A DNA stretch of 20,335 bases, taken from a virus. Of the stretch, positions 7,255 to 14,165 are shown one piece after another. The notes under the pieces are model-generated. The model saw nothing but the letters and a program-made list of their open reading frames with translations, ran no database searches and was not told the DNA's origin. Position 1 is the first letter of the stretch. Each line of letters starts with the position of its first letter. The translations under genes were made by a program, and so were the position numbers. The stretch covers positions 1-20,335 of IMG/VR virus record IMGVR_UViG_3300020160_001136, one strand, 5' to 3'.

Positions 7255-7680
7255 TTAAAAGCAGAACTTTTTCAAATAATAAATGACTTGTTTTGGTTTA
7301 TTCTCTAACCAAAATGCTTCATGCTCATTTCTCCTCATAAATTTGTTTTTTGTTAGACCAAGTGAAGATTCAATGTCTTTCATTTTATTTGATGGTAATG
7401 GCATTTGACTAATTGGAATTCCAATTGGTTTCATGCCTTTACATGCTTGAACTACATGAACTGCTTCATGGTAAACAGTTTCATTTAAATACTTATTTGC
7501 ATTTGAACTTTTTAAAATGTTTTTAGTGCAGATAAAGAAAGTTTTATTTTCCCTTATAACTCCACCAGCATAACTTCCATCAGTACACCAAGAAATATTT
7601 TCTTGTACTTTGAAATGTGCTTTTGCAATTAATTCTACTATTTGGGTACTTTCAGGAGTCAAATAATAAGAGAATATCAT
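7255..7680 (-). CDS. Small HExxH protein, putative zinc metallopeptidase
   Basis: A 141-residue protein with YHEAVHVVQACKG in the middle, which fits the HExxH zinc-peptidase signature, and a downstream NEHEAFWLENKP block that could supply a third ligand. No signal peptide is seen, so it should act in the host cytoplasm. The ATG at 7680 overlaps the gp45 stop by one base (TGATG), placing it firmly in the clamp operon. Base composition is more AT-rich than that of gp45 and gp44 around it. The substrate is unknown. It could also be a catalytically inactive relative; only the HEAVH motif supports the call. Confidence 0.65.
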   Translation of the reverse strand: MIFSYYLTPESTQIVELIAKAHFKVQENISWCTDGSYAGGVIRENKTFFICTKNILKSSNANKYLNETVYHEAVHVVQACKGMKPIGIPISQMPLPSNKMKDIESSLGLTKNKFMRRNEHEAFWLENKPKQVIYYLKKFCF

Positions 7681-8345
7681 CAAGAAAGATCTGAATCAGG
7701 TTCCAGAGCAATATAATACTTCAAATTATACTTGGTGTTGCTGAACTGTGACAAAAGTTTTTCTGACACAACCACATCATAGGCACCAGGAATAATCTTA
7801 ATATTCTCAACCTTGAAGTTGAAGGTGAACTCTTTATCAGTCTCACCGACCACGATGGAATATTCGTTGGAAGTATCATTCTTTTTATCACGAACCACAA
7901 GACGAATAACACCTGCTTCTCCAATTGCAGAAAGATCAGGAAGTTGATAAACTGCTGCTGCCTTGAGAAGTTTCTCCAGAGATGCATGTTCCAGTTGAAA
8001 GCAAACATCCTGTGAAGGAAGTTGAATCTCCTTCTCAGGAGGAGAGATGATTACATTCGGGTCAGCATAAAAATACTTGACCCGGCGCTTACCTTCACGA
8101 ATTGTGATATAAGAATCATTCGTAAAATCCAGTTCAGGATCTTGGTGAAGTCCAAGACCATTCAGAAACTGATTAAGGTCATAAATTGCAAAGTTGCGGG
8201 GAAACTCTTCGGTAATATCTGCTTCGGCAAGAATATTCTTTGCCACAGAGATGGTACGGAGTTTAGTACCTTGCTTCACCAGAATAGAATTGTTGATTCC
8301 AGCAAAGTTCTTGAGAATAGTTAGGGTGTTATCAGAAAGTTTCAT
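7680..8345 (-). CDS. 45: Sliding clamp gp45
   Basis: Trimeric DNA sliding clamp that tethers gp43 and, in T4, also activates late transcription through gp55 and gp33. The 221-residue product aligns with T4 gp45 (228): MKLSDNTLTILKNFAGINNS at the start, FAIYDLNQFLNGLGL, YADPNVIISPPEKEI, EFTFNFKVENIKIIPGAYDV, and YIALEPDSD at the end. I chose the ATG at 8345 because it matches the T4 start. A second in-frame ATG at 8366 (MKLKSQI) lies two bases after the DUF3310 stop (TGATAATG) and may be the true coupled start; ATGAAACTT occurs at both. No clear Shine-Dalgarno precedes either. Confidence 0.95.
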   Translation of the reverse strand: MKLSDNTLTILKNFAGINNSILVKQGTKLRTISVAKNILAEADITEEFPRNFAIYDLNQFLNGLGLHQDPELDFTNDSYITIREGKRRVKYFYADPNVIISPPEKEIQLPSQDVCFQLEHASLEKLLKAAAVYQLPDLSAIGEAGVIRLVVRDKKNDTSNEYSIVVGETDKEFTFNFKVENIKIIPGAYDVVVSEKLLSQFSNTKYNLKYYIALEPDSDLS

Positions 8346-8368
8346 AATTTGAGATTTAAGTTTCATTA

Positions 8369-8764
8369 TCAACGGAATTCGGACAGTCCATTATCCTTAC
8401 GGGAATAATGACCATCAAAGTGGAGCAATAGCATAGCATAGTGAATAACTTTCATCAAGTCACGTTTGTTACGGCCATCCTTGTCACCATAACGGGAACC
8501 GTACTTCAGGATGTTTGCCTGACAGAAACCTGCGGCAAGTTTCTTTGCTGCCATCAGGTCAATAGTCTGGATATCGGAATACCCATCACTGTCACCACAA
8601 TAATGACCACGATAAGTGCTAGTCACATATTCCTCAACATCTTTGAGGATTTTATCTTCGTTGTATTTCCAAAGATGATTTTTGGATTGTTCAGTCATAG
8701 TTTTTTCAATTACAATTTTATCATCACTATTAATAGACATAGTGAATTGATTATACTCATCCAT
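8369..8764 (-). CDS. DUF3310 (SaV-like, 'nucleotide kinase') protein
   Basis: About 131 residues. The C-terminal half has the DUF3310 pattern: HYCGDSDGYSDIQTIDLM, then AGFCQANILKYGSRYGDKDG, then RDLMKVIHYAMLLL. Members are widespread in phages and often labelled nucleotide kinase, but no P-loop is visible here and the biochemical role is unproven. The gene is first in the clamp operon, after the promoter at 8796-8824. The start is uncertain: 8764 (MDEYNQ) gives the longest plausible protein, while 8698 (MTEQSKNHLWKY) is a good alternative. Neither has a strong ribosome site. Frames upstream of 8764 run through the CobS-like gene and are not coding. Confidence 0.8.
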   Translation of the reverse strand: MDEYNQFTMSINSDDKIVIEKTMTEQSKNHLWKYNEDKILKDVEEYVTSTYRGHYCGDSDGYSDIQTIDLMAAKKLAAGFCQANILKYGSRYGDKDGRNKRDLMKVIHYAMLLLHFDGHYSRKDNGLSEFR

Positions 8765-8769
8765 AATAA

Positions 8770-8793
8770 GGGAAGGCGCATTTTTACCTTCCC
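8770..8793 (-). promoter_or_regulatory. Hairpin at the 5' end of the clamp operon mRNA
   Basis: GGGAAGG and CCTTCCC form a perfect seven-base stem with a ten-base loop, starting right at the expected transcription start. The downstream bases (CTTATTATGG) are not a real T-tract, so I read it as a 5'-leader structure, perhaps stabilising the mRNA or attenuating transcription arriving from the CobS-like gene. Confidence 0.55.
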
Positions 8794-8795
8794 CA

Positions 8796-8824
8796 ATTAT
8801 ATCAGAAAGGAGCGGGTTCGTCAA
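8796..8824 (-). promoter_or_regulatory. Near-consensus sigma-70 promoter of the DNA-replication operon
   Basis: TTGACG (8819-8824), a 17-base spacer, then TATAAT (8796-8801). The -35 lies inside the last codons of the CobS-like gene and the -10 starts within its stop codon. It would drive DUF3310, gp45, gp44, gp62 and regA early, using host RNA polymerase. Confidence 0.85.
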
Positions 8825-9935
8825 TATTTGGAAGAACTTCATTTGAAACCGCAGTAGGCATCTGGAAGTCAGCATCCACTTTGTCATAAAGTTCCAGGAA
8901 AGATTGCTTGGTCTCGTCATCAAAACGATTGACACAGACTTGAATTGCCTTTGCCTTATCCTGGAAGATACTGTAGGCACGGATGATATGAACCAGACGG
9001 CGAGTGGAAATGATTTCCTCAATACCCCCATCATAGAAGGTCTTACGGATGATGTCTGCCCAGTCTACAAGGCGCTTACAGAAGTCACGATCCTCTACGC
9101 CCAAATCCAGAGCAACGCCTTCCAGGATCCTCTGCTCGGTAGCAGGAGCAGGATAGGACTGCTCAAAGGTCACAGGGAAACGTTCTAGGAACGCTTCGTT
9201 GAGCACATTGGTGCCGATAAAACGACCATCATCAGAACCCTTACCTTTGGTGTTTGCCGTAGCAACTACAGTAAATCCGGTAGAAGGTTTGACAAAACGA
9301 CCAATTTTTTTCAGGAATACACCTTTACCTTCTAGGATGGATTGGAGGCAAAGGATTTTATTAGATGCAAGATCCACTTCATCGAGAAGCAGGACAGCGC
9401 CACGTTCCAGTGCTTCGATGACTGGTCCATTGTGCCACACCGTTTCGCCATTAACAAGGCGGAAACCCCCAATAAGATCATCCTCATCAGTCTCAATAGT
9501 AATGTTTACACGAATCAGTTCACGATTAAGTTGAGCACAAACTTGTTCCACACAGAACGTCTTACCATTACCCGAAAGACCCGTAATGAACGCAGGATAG
9601 AAAATACCGGACTGAATAATTTTTTTAATATCGTTAAAATTACCAAACTTGACGAAGGTATCATCTTTATCAGGAATAAGGTTTTGTTCCACAGCAGGAA
9701 GAGCAGCAGGTGCTTGATAGGTACGCTCAATTTGTTCAACTTTCTCTTGAGTCACTTCCAGGTTCCAACGGCCACGATCAGTCTTAAAGGTTTCAAGACG
9801 GCGAGTTACAGTCTGATAATTCATGTTACGAGAAGCGCAATATCCACGAATATCACCTGCGCTCAGTTCAGAACCGAACAGAGATTTGAGATCAGCGATC
9901 AGTTGGTTGTCAGTCACGGAAATTTTACGAGGCAT
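8802..9935 (-). CDS. cobS: CobS-like / MoxR-type AAA+ ATPase
   Basis: A 377-residue AAA+ ATPase resembling the CobS subunit of aerobic cobaltochelatase and the wider MoxR group. Motifs: Walker A GLSGNGKT (119-126), Walker B VLLLDEVDLA (181-190), sensor 1 VVATANTKG around N228, and an arginine-finger region EAFLERFP near 250. The N-terminal 70 residues look like a separate helical, DNA- or partner-binding segment, followed by an Ala/Pro-rich linker. cobS is a known auxiliary gene of T4-like cyanophages and is usually discussed in terms of cobalamin synthesis. The nearby HExxH + VWA protein looks like its CobT-type partner, so a remodelling chaperone role on a phage target is an equal possibility. 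It has its own promoter at 9970. Confidence 0.88.
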   Translation of the reverse strand: MPRKISVTDNQLIADLKSLFGSELSAGDIRGYCASRNMNYQTVTRRLETFKTDRGRWNLEVTQEKVEQIERTYQAPAALPAVEQNLIPDKDDTFVKFGNFNDIKKIIQSGIFYPAFITGLSGNGKTFCVEQVCAQLNRELIRVNITIETDEDDLIGGFRLVNGETVWHNGPVIEALERGAVLLLDEVDLASNKILCLQSILEGKGVFLKKIGRFVKPSTGFTVVATANTKGKGSDDGRFIGTNVLNEAFLERFPVTFEQSYPAPATEQRILEGVALDLGVEDRDFCKRLVDWADIIRKTFYDGGIEEIISTRRLVHIIRAYSIFQDKAKAIQVCVNRFDDETKQSFLELYDKVDADFQMPTAVSNEVLPNIDEPAPF

Positions 9936-9969
9936 GATGTAGTTGGGTGTGTTTCATTTGAACTCTCAT

Positions 9970-9975
9970 ATTATA
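9970..9975 (-). promoter_or_regulatory. Promoter (-10) of the CobS-like gene
   Basis: A perfect TATAAT preceded by TGTG, directly after the T-tract of the terminator at 9981-10005. The -35 is weak (it would fall in the hairpin). The CobS-like start is about 35 bases downstream. Confidence 0.65.
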
Positions 9976-9980
9976 CACAC

Positions 9981-10005
9981 AAAAAAGGGGGCAGTCGGTG
10001 CCCCC
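9981..10005 (-). terminator. Rho-independent terminator after the 422-residue late gene
   Basis: GGGGGCA pairs with TGCCCCC around a five-base loop and is followed by TTTTTT. It lies about 25 bases after the stop codon at 10029. Confidence 0.88.
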
Positions 10006-10011
10006 CTGTGA

Positions 10012-10028
10012 CAGTTTAGAAAGTGGTC
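10012..10028 (-). repeat. 3' element, copy 1 (pairs with 13554-13570)
   Basis: Minus strand GACCACTTTCTAAACTG, matching 16 of 17 bases of the copy at 13554-13570. It begins at the stop codon of the 422-residue gene and precedes the terminator. The other copy has the same position relative to its own gene. Confidence 0.8.
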
Positions 10029-11297
10029 TCAACGATGCCAACCAGGTCTTTGCCCAGACTTTAATTTTGGTCCAGTTGGTCTCCATCCTTTGGGTTTTTT
10101 GGGACCTTCACCCGTAAATGGTTTTTTTGGTTCTTCCTCCTTTTCCTCACCCTCAATAATACTATCTCTCCACTCTTCACTCATATTTGCCATAATAGTA
10201 ATTGCCGATTCGTTGGTATCAGCATATCCTTCTGCAACTAGGTATTCTAGGATGGTATTAAAGAGGTCAAATGATTCTTTTTGTGTTCCACCTTCATTAC
10301 CACTTCCTCTTTCTCTTCTTTTTTTTCTTAGTGCATCTCTTGTATTTTTTGCTCTCTTAACTGCATCTTCCCTTCCTGTTTTACCATAATTGTTATATAC
10401 AGTTCTTCTATACTCTTTTTTGTCATCCAAAGGAGTCCACGTTGGTTTTTTGTCCGAAGAAGATGATGAAGACGAAGATCTTTCTGGTCTCATTCTAACA
10501 TCAGGATCGTTAGATGATCCAATTTGATCTGGATTACGACGATGCCATCCAGATTCATTCAAATAAGCCTCATACATCTCTTCCCAAGTATACTCACTCA
10601 GGTCATAACCTTCTTCTACGAGTTGATTAACCCATGCTTCAACTTCTTCACCAAATAATACCTTTTTACTTGCTTTTCCAACAATTCCGGCACCAGAACC
10701 AAACTGACCAGCAACACTTCCAACTCCCTTTGCAAGTTTACCTAAGGTTTTACCAGTTTCTCCTGCAAGGCGTTCAGCAGTAGCAGTTGCCTTATTGTGA
10801 CGATCTACACCTGATTTTATGGCATTAGAAATACGATCTCCAATTGATTTTCTTTCTGGTTTCTTTGACTTTGGTTGCTTTGCCTTTGCTTCACTTTCAG
10901 CACCACGGGATTCTGGTTGTGTTCTTTCTACTTCCTTTTTCTCAGAAGCTGCTGTAGAAACTTTCTTTTTAGCAGCCTCTTTTGCATCAATCTTTGCCTT
11001 TACTTCAGCATAAGATTCACCACCAGTTCTTTTTCTTGCTCTTCTTGCTTCAGTAAGATCATAAAGATCTTCCGACAACTCATAAACATACTCAACAAAG
11101 GATTCAAGACCAACATTTTCAATTAAAATATCAATACCATCTGAATTCAGACCATAAGAATAGAAGTACTCAGTAGCAACTTCTACAATATCTTCATCAT
11201 AAACAGTATTATTATATTCATCAAACTGTCCTCTGAGTTCTTCATCATAAACTGCATTATAAAGAAGATGCATGTCTTTAATTTGTTCAGTGTTCAT
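10029..11297 (-). CDS. Probable late virion-associated protein with gp21-type cleavage sites
   Basis: A 422-residue protein, highly charged. The N-terminal 80 residues are acidic and Tyr-rich. Then comes a Lys/Ala/Glu-rich stretch (residues 84-150), a small-residue and Lys-rich stretch, and the segment WVNQLVEEGYDLSEYTWEEM. Near the C-terminus is a 35-residue module, ILEYLVAEGYADTNESAITI onward, ending in SIIE then G (E382). The same module occurs in the protein at 13571-14005. The sequence LTE then A at 81-84 and IIE then G at 380-383 fit the (I/L)-x-E cleavage rule of the T4 prohead protease gp21, so this may be processed in the capsid. A TATAAATA late promoter lies 25 bases upstream and a terminator downstream, so it forms its own late unit. 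No enzyme motif is seen; the structural role is inferred. Confidence 0.78.
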   Translation of the reverse strand: MNTEQIKDMHLLYNAVYDEELRGQFDEYNNTVYDEDIVEVATEYFYSYGLNSDGIDILIENVGLESFVEYVYELSEDLYDLTEARRARKRTGGESYAEVKAKIDAKEAAKKKVSTAASEKKEVERTQPESRGAESEAKAKQPKSKKPERKSIGDRISNAIKSGVDRHNKATATAERLAGETGKTLGKLAKGVGSVAGQFGSGAGIVGKASKKVLFGEEVEAWVNQLVEEGYDLSEYTWEEMYEAYLNESGWHRRNPDQIGSSNDPDVRMRPERSSSSSSSSDKKPTWTPLDDKKEYRRTVYNNYGKTGREDAVKRAKNTRDALRKKRRERGSGNEGGTQKESFDLFNTILEYLVAEGYADTNESAITIMANMSEEWRDSIIEGEEKEEEPKKPFTGEGPKKPKGWRPTGPKLKSGQRPGWHR

Positions 11298-11321
11298 GTT
11301 ACTTTTACTTTTTCCTAACTT

Positions 11322-11329
11322 TATTTATA
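11322..11329 (-). promoter_or_regulatory. T4-type late promoter (TATAAATA)
   Basis: A perfect TATAAATA in the 34-base gap before the 422-residue gene. It is flanked by CCTAA and TTAGG, a weak five-base inverted repeat. In T4-like phages this octamer is the -10 element read by RNA polymerase carrying gp55. Confidence 0.8.
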
Positions 11330-11331
11330 AA

Positions 11332-13491
11332 TTAGGCAATTAACTCCACAAACTCTCCAAGAACCCTCTTATTCATCTTCTTGGATTTGAGAGATTTGAC
11401 AAAAGCAGTTTTGATTTGAGACTTGGTAGCATCTTCAGCAACCTCAAACTCTGCATCATTTGCAAGAGCAGAAGCAGAAAGTCCAAAGTAAGCATGATAA
11501 CCAGAATCTTTAATGGAGAAAGTTTTTTCCTTCTTCCAAGTATTCATAATTTTATCATACTCAGGATTAATCCATCCAGTATAACGACGAATAAAAGAAC
11601 TCGCATCACGAGATTCCAAAATCCTCATACCAATAAAATTGACAGTGGGGAACTTATCGCGGAGATTACGAAGTAGAACATCAGTAAATCCATACCATTC
11701 CACATTAAAAGAATAAGTATTTCCAGTCTTACGGTCACGCAGGAAACCATTCGTTCCAATTGAATTCACACCAAGATAATCTTCATCACGACGATTGAAC
11801 TCTTTATGATACTTCAATGGTGCTGCTTCACCGTCAGTCAGAATCACACACTGAACTTTCTGAAGTTTATTATCTTTCTGGAAAGTAGGAAGAATTTCGT
11901 GAAGAGCAATCAAAGCCTCATTTAAAGGAGTTCCCGAAAGACTCCAACCAACTGGAGTTTGATAACGACAGTAATACTGATCACTAAAACTACGGGCAAT
12001 CCGATAGATATTCAACATCTGGTCTTCCAATGTCTTACCATTCGTCTTGCTGGTAAGCATATTCATCAAAGAGAAGTATTCTCGAACCTGAATAAGCCCA
12101 TCTTTCTTTTTATACAAAGGTTCAGGCATAATCGGCATATTGTTCTGATCATACTTGAAGATTGGATAATCAGTCGTGAAGGCATAGACCTCAAAAGGGA
12201 TATTAACTTTCTTACAGAACCAGATGAGATTGAATAGTTGCTTTACAGTATCCAACATCACACGACTCATAGAACCAGACCAGTCTAAAACAAACACTAG
12301 ACCATGATTCTTGCCATTTGCAAGCGTTGTAACCTTACGGAACAGGTCTTCATTGTATCTGTAGGTGTGTAGTTTAGAGCAGTCTAGAACGCCTGTACGT
12401 GCTGTTGTAGAACGGGCATAACTATCTGCAGCCTTACGACAATCAAACTCTTTTACCAAATAATTAACTTCCTTCTGTGCCGAACGCTTGAATTCACGAA
12501 AATCTTTATCTGCCTCACCAAAAATTTCACCATGTTCATATTCATTGAGCTTGAGATAAGATTCCCAAGATTCCTTACAATAATTATGAACCTCAGTGTT
12601 ACTTGCAACAATTTGTTTTACGTTTAGTTTGGGAATCTCCACATAAGTATTTTCCCAACCATCTTTATTTACAAGGTCTTTGAGTGCATCTTCCAAATTA
12701 CCAACAGTCTTGACTTCAGGTTCAGAAGTTTCACCACCCTGTTCCCCCACAGATTCTTTAGATTCTTTAGATTCTTTAGATTCTTTTTCATTACCTTCAT
12801 CTGAACCAGAACCACCACTACCTTCCATTTCAGGTTGATCATTCCCACCTTCCGGTTGATCTAAGAAATCGGAAGCAGGAGAATTTCCACCAGACTGCTG
12901 ACCTTCATGAGAATCCAGATTGATTTTAGTTTCTTCCTGTTTCCGTTGCTTACAATACTTATAAAGTGCCTCAGAAGCGATCAGAACATCAGCAAAGGAT
13001 TCAGAATCTGCAATCAGATTAATAATCTCAGTCTCTTCACCAGATTCAATCAAGATATCGGTAAAATTACCAATCTTAAAGAAAAGATTGGCACGGTCGG
13101 CAAGATTCATTTCGTCAACTTCTTCATCTTCAATTTGGAAGAAGTCTTGCTCGGCAAGTTCTTTATATCCATTGAAGAAAGTCTTTGCGAGACCAGCATA
13201 ACGACGCTTCATCAGTTTTTCGATGCGAGCATCTTCCACAATGTTCACAAACTGTGGAGGGACTTTAACTTGCTTAGTCCAGTCCTCATCAGGAGTATAG
13301 AGGGCATGGCCCACTTCATGACCAACCAGAAGGTCATACACAGTATTGCTTGCCTTCTCCCACATGGGCAGAGTCAGCACACGGGTGTGAACATTGAATT
13401 GAGCAGTCTCTACTTTCTTGTGCTCGACAACAAGGTCTTCGGTGGCAAGTAGTTTAGCGAGTTGGGACTTGATTTCGTGATTGACGGGCAT
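11332..13491 (-). CDS. CobT-like protein with HExxH metallopeptidase motif and VWA domain
   Basis: A 719-residue protein. The N-terminal domain has LLVGHEVGHALYTP (HEVGH at 58-62) followed by IVEDARIEKLMKRRY (84-98). This gives a zinc-peptidase signature together with a segment like the R-V-E block of CobT. Residues about 190-265 are an acidic Gly/Ser/Glu linker with four KES repeats. The C-terminal half is a von Willebrand A domain with a complete MIDAS: DWSGS (403-407), T521 in LSGTPLNEAL, and D553 in LTDGE. VWA proteins of this build work with MoxR/CobS AAA+ ATPases, and such a gene follows at 8802-9935. Its target is unknown. It has a promoter at 13513-13540. No signal peptide, so it is cytoplasmic. 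Cyanophage homologues are usually called peptidase. Confidence 0.85.
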   Translation of the reverse strand: MPVNHEIKSQLAKLLATEDLVVEHKKVETAQFNVHTRVLTLPMWEKASNTVYDLLVGHEVGHALYTPDEDWTKQVKVPPQFVNIVEDARIEKLMKRRYAGLAKTFFNGYKELAEQDFFQIEDEEVDEMNLADRANLFFKIGNFTDILIESGEETEIINLIADSESFADVLIASEALYKYCKQRKQEETKINLDSHEGQQSGGNSPASDFLDQPEGGNDQPEMEGSGGSGSDEGNEKESKESKESKESVGEQGGETSEPEVKTVGNLEDALKDLVNKDGWENTYVEIPKLNVKQIVASNTEVHNYCKESWESYLKLNEYEHGEIFGEADKDFREFKRSAQKEVNYLVKEFDCRKAADSYARSTTARTGVLDCSKLHTYRYNEDLFRKVTTLANGKNHGLVFVLDWSGSMSRVMLDTVKQLFNLIWFCKKVNIPFEVYAFTTDYPIFKYDQNNMPIMPEPLYKKKDGLIQVREYFSLMNMLTSKTNGKTLEDQMLNIYRIARSFSDQYYCRYQTPVGWSLSGTPLNEALIALHEILPTFQKDNKLQKVQCVILTDGEAAPLKYHKEFNRRDEDYLGVNSIGTNGFLRDRKTGNTYSFNVEWYGFTDVLLRNLRDKFPTVNFIGMRILESRDASSFIRRYTGWINPEYDKIMNTWKKEKTFSIKDSGYHAYFGLSASALANDAEFEVAEDATKSQIKTAFVKSLKSKKMNKRVLGEFVELIA
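12751..12786 (-). repeat. Four tandem 9-base repeats coding KES
   Basis: Four perfect copies of a nine-base unit (plus strand AGATTCTTT) encode the Lys-Glu-Ser repeats in the acidic linker of the CobT-like protein. Copy number is likely to vary by slippage. Confidence 0.9.
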
Positions 13492-13512
13492 TGGTGTTTT
13501 TCAGATGACCCT

Positions 13513-13540
13513 ATCATACAAAAAAAGGAGGTCTTGCGAA
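13513..13540 (-). promoter_or_regulatory. Promoter of the CobT-like gene
   Basis: TTCGCA (13535-13540), a 16-base spacer, then TATGAT (13513-13518). The -35 is in the loop of the terminator hairpin and the spacer contains its T-tract. The gene start at 13491 is about 20 bases downstream. Confidence 0.55.
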
Positions 13541-13545
13541 CCCCC
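13520..13545 (-). terminator. Rho-independent terminator after the 144-residue late gene
   Basis: GGGGGT pairs with ACCTCC (one G-U pair) around a seven-base loop, followed by TTTTTTT. It lies about 25 bases after the stop at 13571. Confidence 0.8.
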
Positions 13546-13553
13546 TAGTGTGC

Positions 13554-13570
13554 CAGTTTGGAAAGTGGTC
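13554..13570 (-). repeat. 3' element, copy 2 (pairs with 10012-10028)
   Basis: Minus strand GACCACTTTCCAAACTG, one base different from the copy at 10012-10028. It starts directly after the TAG stop of the 144-residue gene and precedes the terminator. Confidence 0.8.
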
Positions 13571-14005
13571 CTATTTTTTCTTACCTCTTCTTTCCCCATG
13601 CTCTTCTCTACGTGCTCTTTGCTGTCCACCACCCAATGCCAGAGCACCACTAGGATTATCATACCTCGAAAGTCTAGCACCAGATCTTTCATGTTCTGGA
13701 AGTTTTTTATCCACCTTTGCCTCAACAATACTCTCAACCCATGCTTCACTCATAGCGCCCAGGATTGCCTCTGCAGACTTCTCATCAGAAGCAAAACCTT
13801 CATCGAGAAGATATGAGAGAACTTCCTCACTAACTGAACGACGATTCAAATATGGATTTACATCCGATTTATAAGTATTCCCACCAACATTCTGACCTAG
13901 ATTTTCTCTTCTTTTTTTCTCAAAATCATATTGCTTTTTTGGAGATCTTTTCTTTTTAGGGATAGGTTTACCCGTAATACCAATTTCGGTTTCGTCTTTT
14001 GCCAT
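13571..14005 (-). CDS. Probable late virion-associated protein sharing the C-terminal module
   Basis: A 144-residue, basic, low-complexity protein. The first 30 residues are Lys-rich (GKPIPKKKRSPKKQYDFEKK). Residues about 61-95 carry the module VLSYLLDEGFASDEKSAEAI onward, ending SIVE then A (E95). By eye it shares 16 of 35 positions with the module in the 422-residue protein. The remaining 49 residues are Arg/Gly-rich (RREEHGERRGKKK). IVE followed by Ala fits the gp21 prohead-protease rule. I start it at the ATG at 14005; a TTG in the same frame at 14023 is less likely. A TATAAATA late promoter lies 20 bases upstream and a terminator follows. No enzyme motif is present. A DNA-associated internal capsid protein would fit the charge, but this is inference. 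Confidence 0.75.
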   Translation of the reverse strand: MAKDETEIGITGKPIPKKKRSPKKQYDFEKKRRENLGQNVGGNTYKSDVNPYLNRRSVSEEVLSYLLDEGFASDEKSAEAILGAMSEAWVESIVEAKVDKKLPEHERSGARLSRYDNPSGALALGGGQQRARREEHGERRGKKK

Positions 14006-14024
14006 TGTTATAAAACTTTTCAAG

Positions 14025-14032
14025 TATTTATA
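14025..14032 (-). promoter_or_regulatory. T4-type late promoter merged with a terminator
   Basis: A perfect TATAAATA whose first T continues the T-tract of the terminator at 14032-14066 (minus strand TTTTTTATAAATAC). It lies 20 bases before the ATG of the 144-residue gene. Confidence 0.8.
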
Positions 14033-14165
14033 AAAAAGAAGCGTCTCTGGAGTTGAGACGCTTCTTGAGTGCTTGGCGACGGGCCTTTGCTTGTCGGAGT
14101 GCTTGCGGTTTGAGTTTCCGCTTCTGATCCTTCTTGGAGTGGTGGTAGCGATTGGGAACTTGCAT
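14028..14165 (-). CDS. 45-residue highly basic small ORF
   Basis: Starts MQVPNRYHHSKKDQKRKLKP and ends KKRLNSRDASFL. About 15 of 45 residues are Lys or Arg, with two His and no acidic run, so the product would bind nucleic acid or ribosomes. It begins 12 bases after the gp46 stop. Codons favour C and G at third positions more than its neighbours do. The last dozen codons coincide with a perfect 12-base terminator stem and the stop codon lies in the late promoter. Because a hairpin explains part of the sequence, the ORF could be chance, but the codon pattern before the hairpin looks genuine. Confidence 0.55.
   Translation of the reverse strand: MQVPNRYHHSKKDQKRKLKPQALRQAKARRQALKKRLNSRDASFL
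14032..14066 (-). terminator. Rho-independent terminator after gp46
   Basis: A perfect 12-base stem, AAGAAGCGTCTC with GAGACGCTTCTT, a seven-base loop, then TTTT running into TATAAATA. It is the strongest terminator in the window and ends the recombination-nuclease transcript. Confidence 0.92.

Noticed and set aside
8765-9034. Longer N-terminus for the DUF3310 protein
   Set aside because: It would run through the CobS-like gene, its stop and the promoter; the added residues have no protein-like pattern.
9342-10019. A 225-codon plus-strand open frame
   Set aside because: Antisense to the CobS-like ATPase Walker region and passes through the terminator and promoter; a shadow frame.
12907-13452. 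A 181-codon plus-strand open frame
   Set aside because: It is antisense to the CobT-like gene, whose metallopeptidase domain is clear; no plus-strand frame in the window has recognisable domains or ribosome sites.
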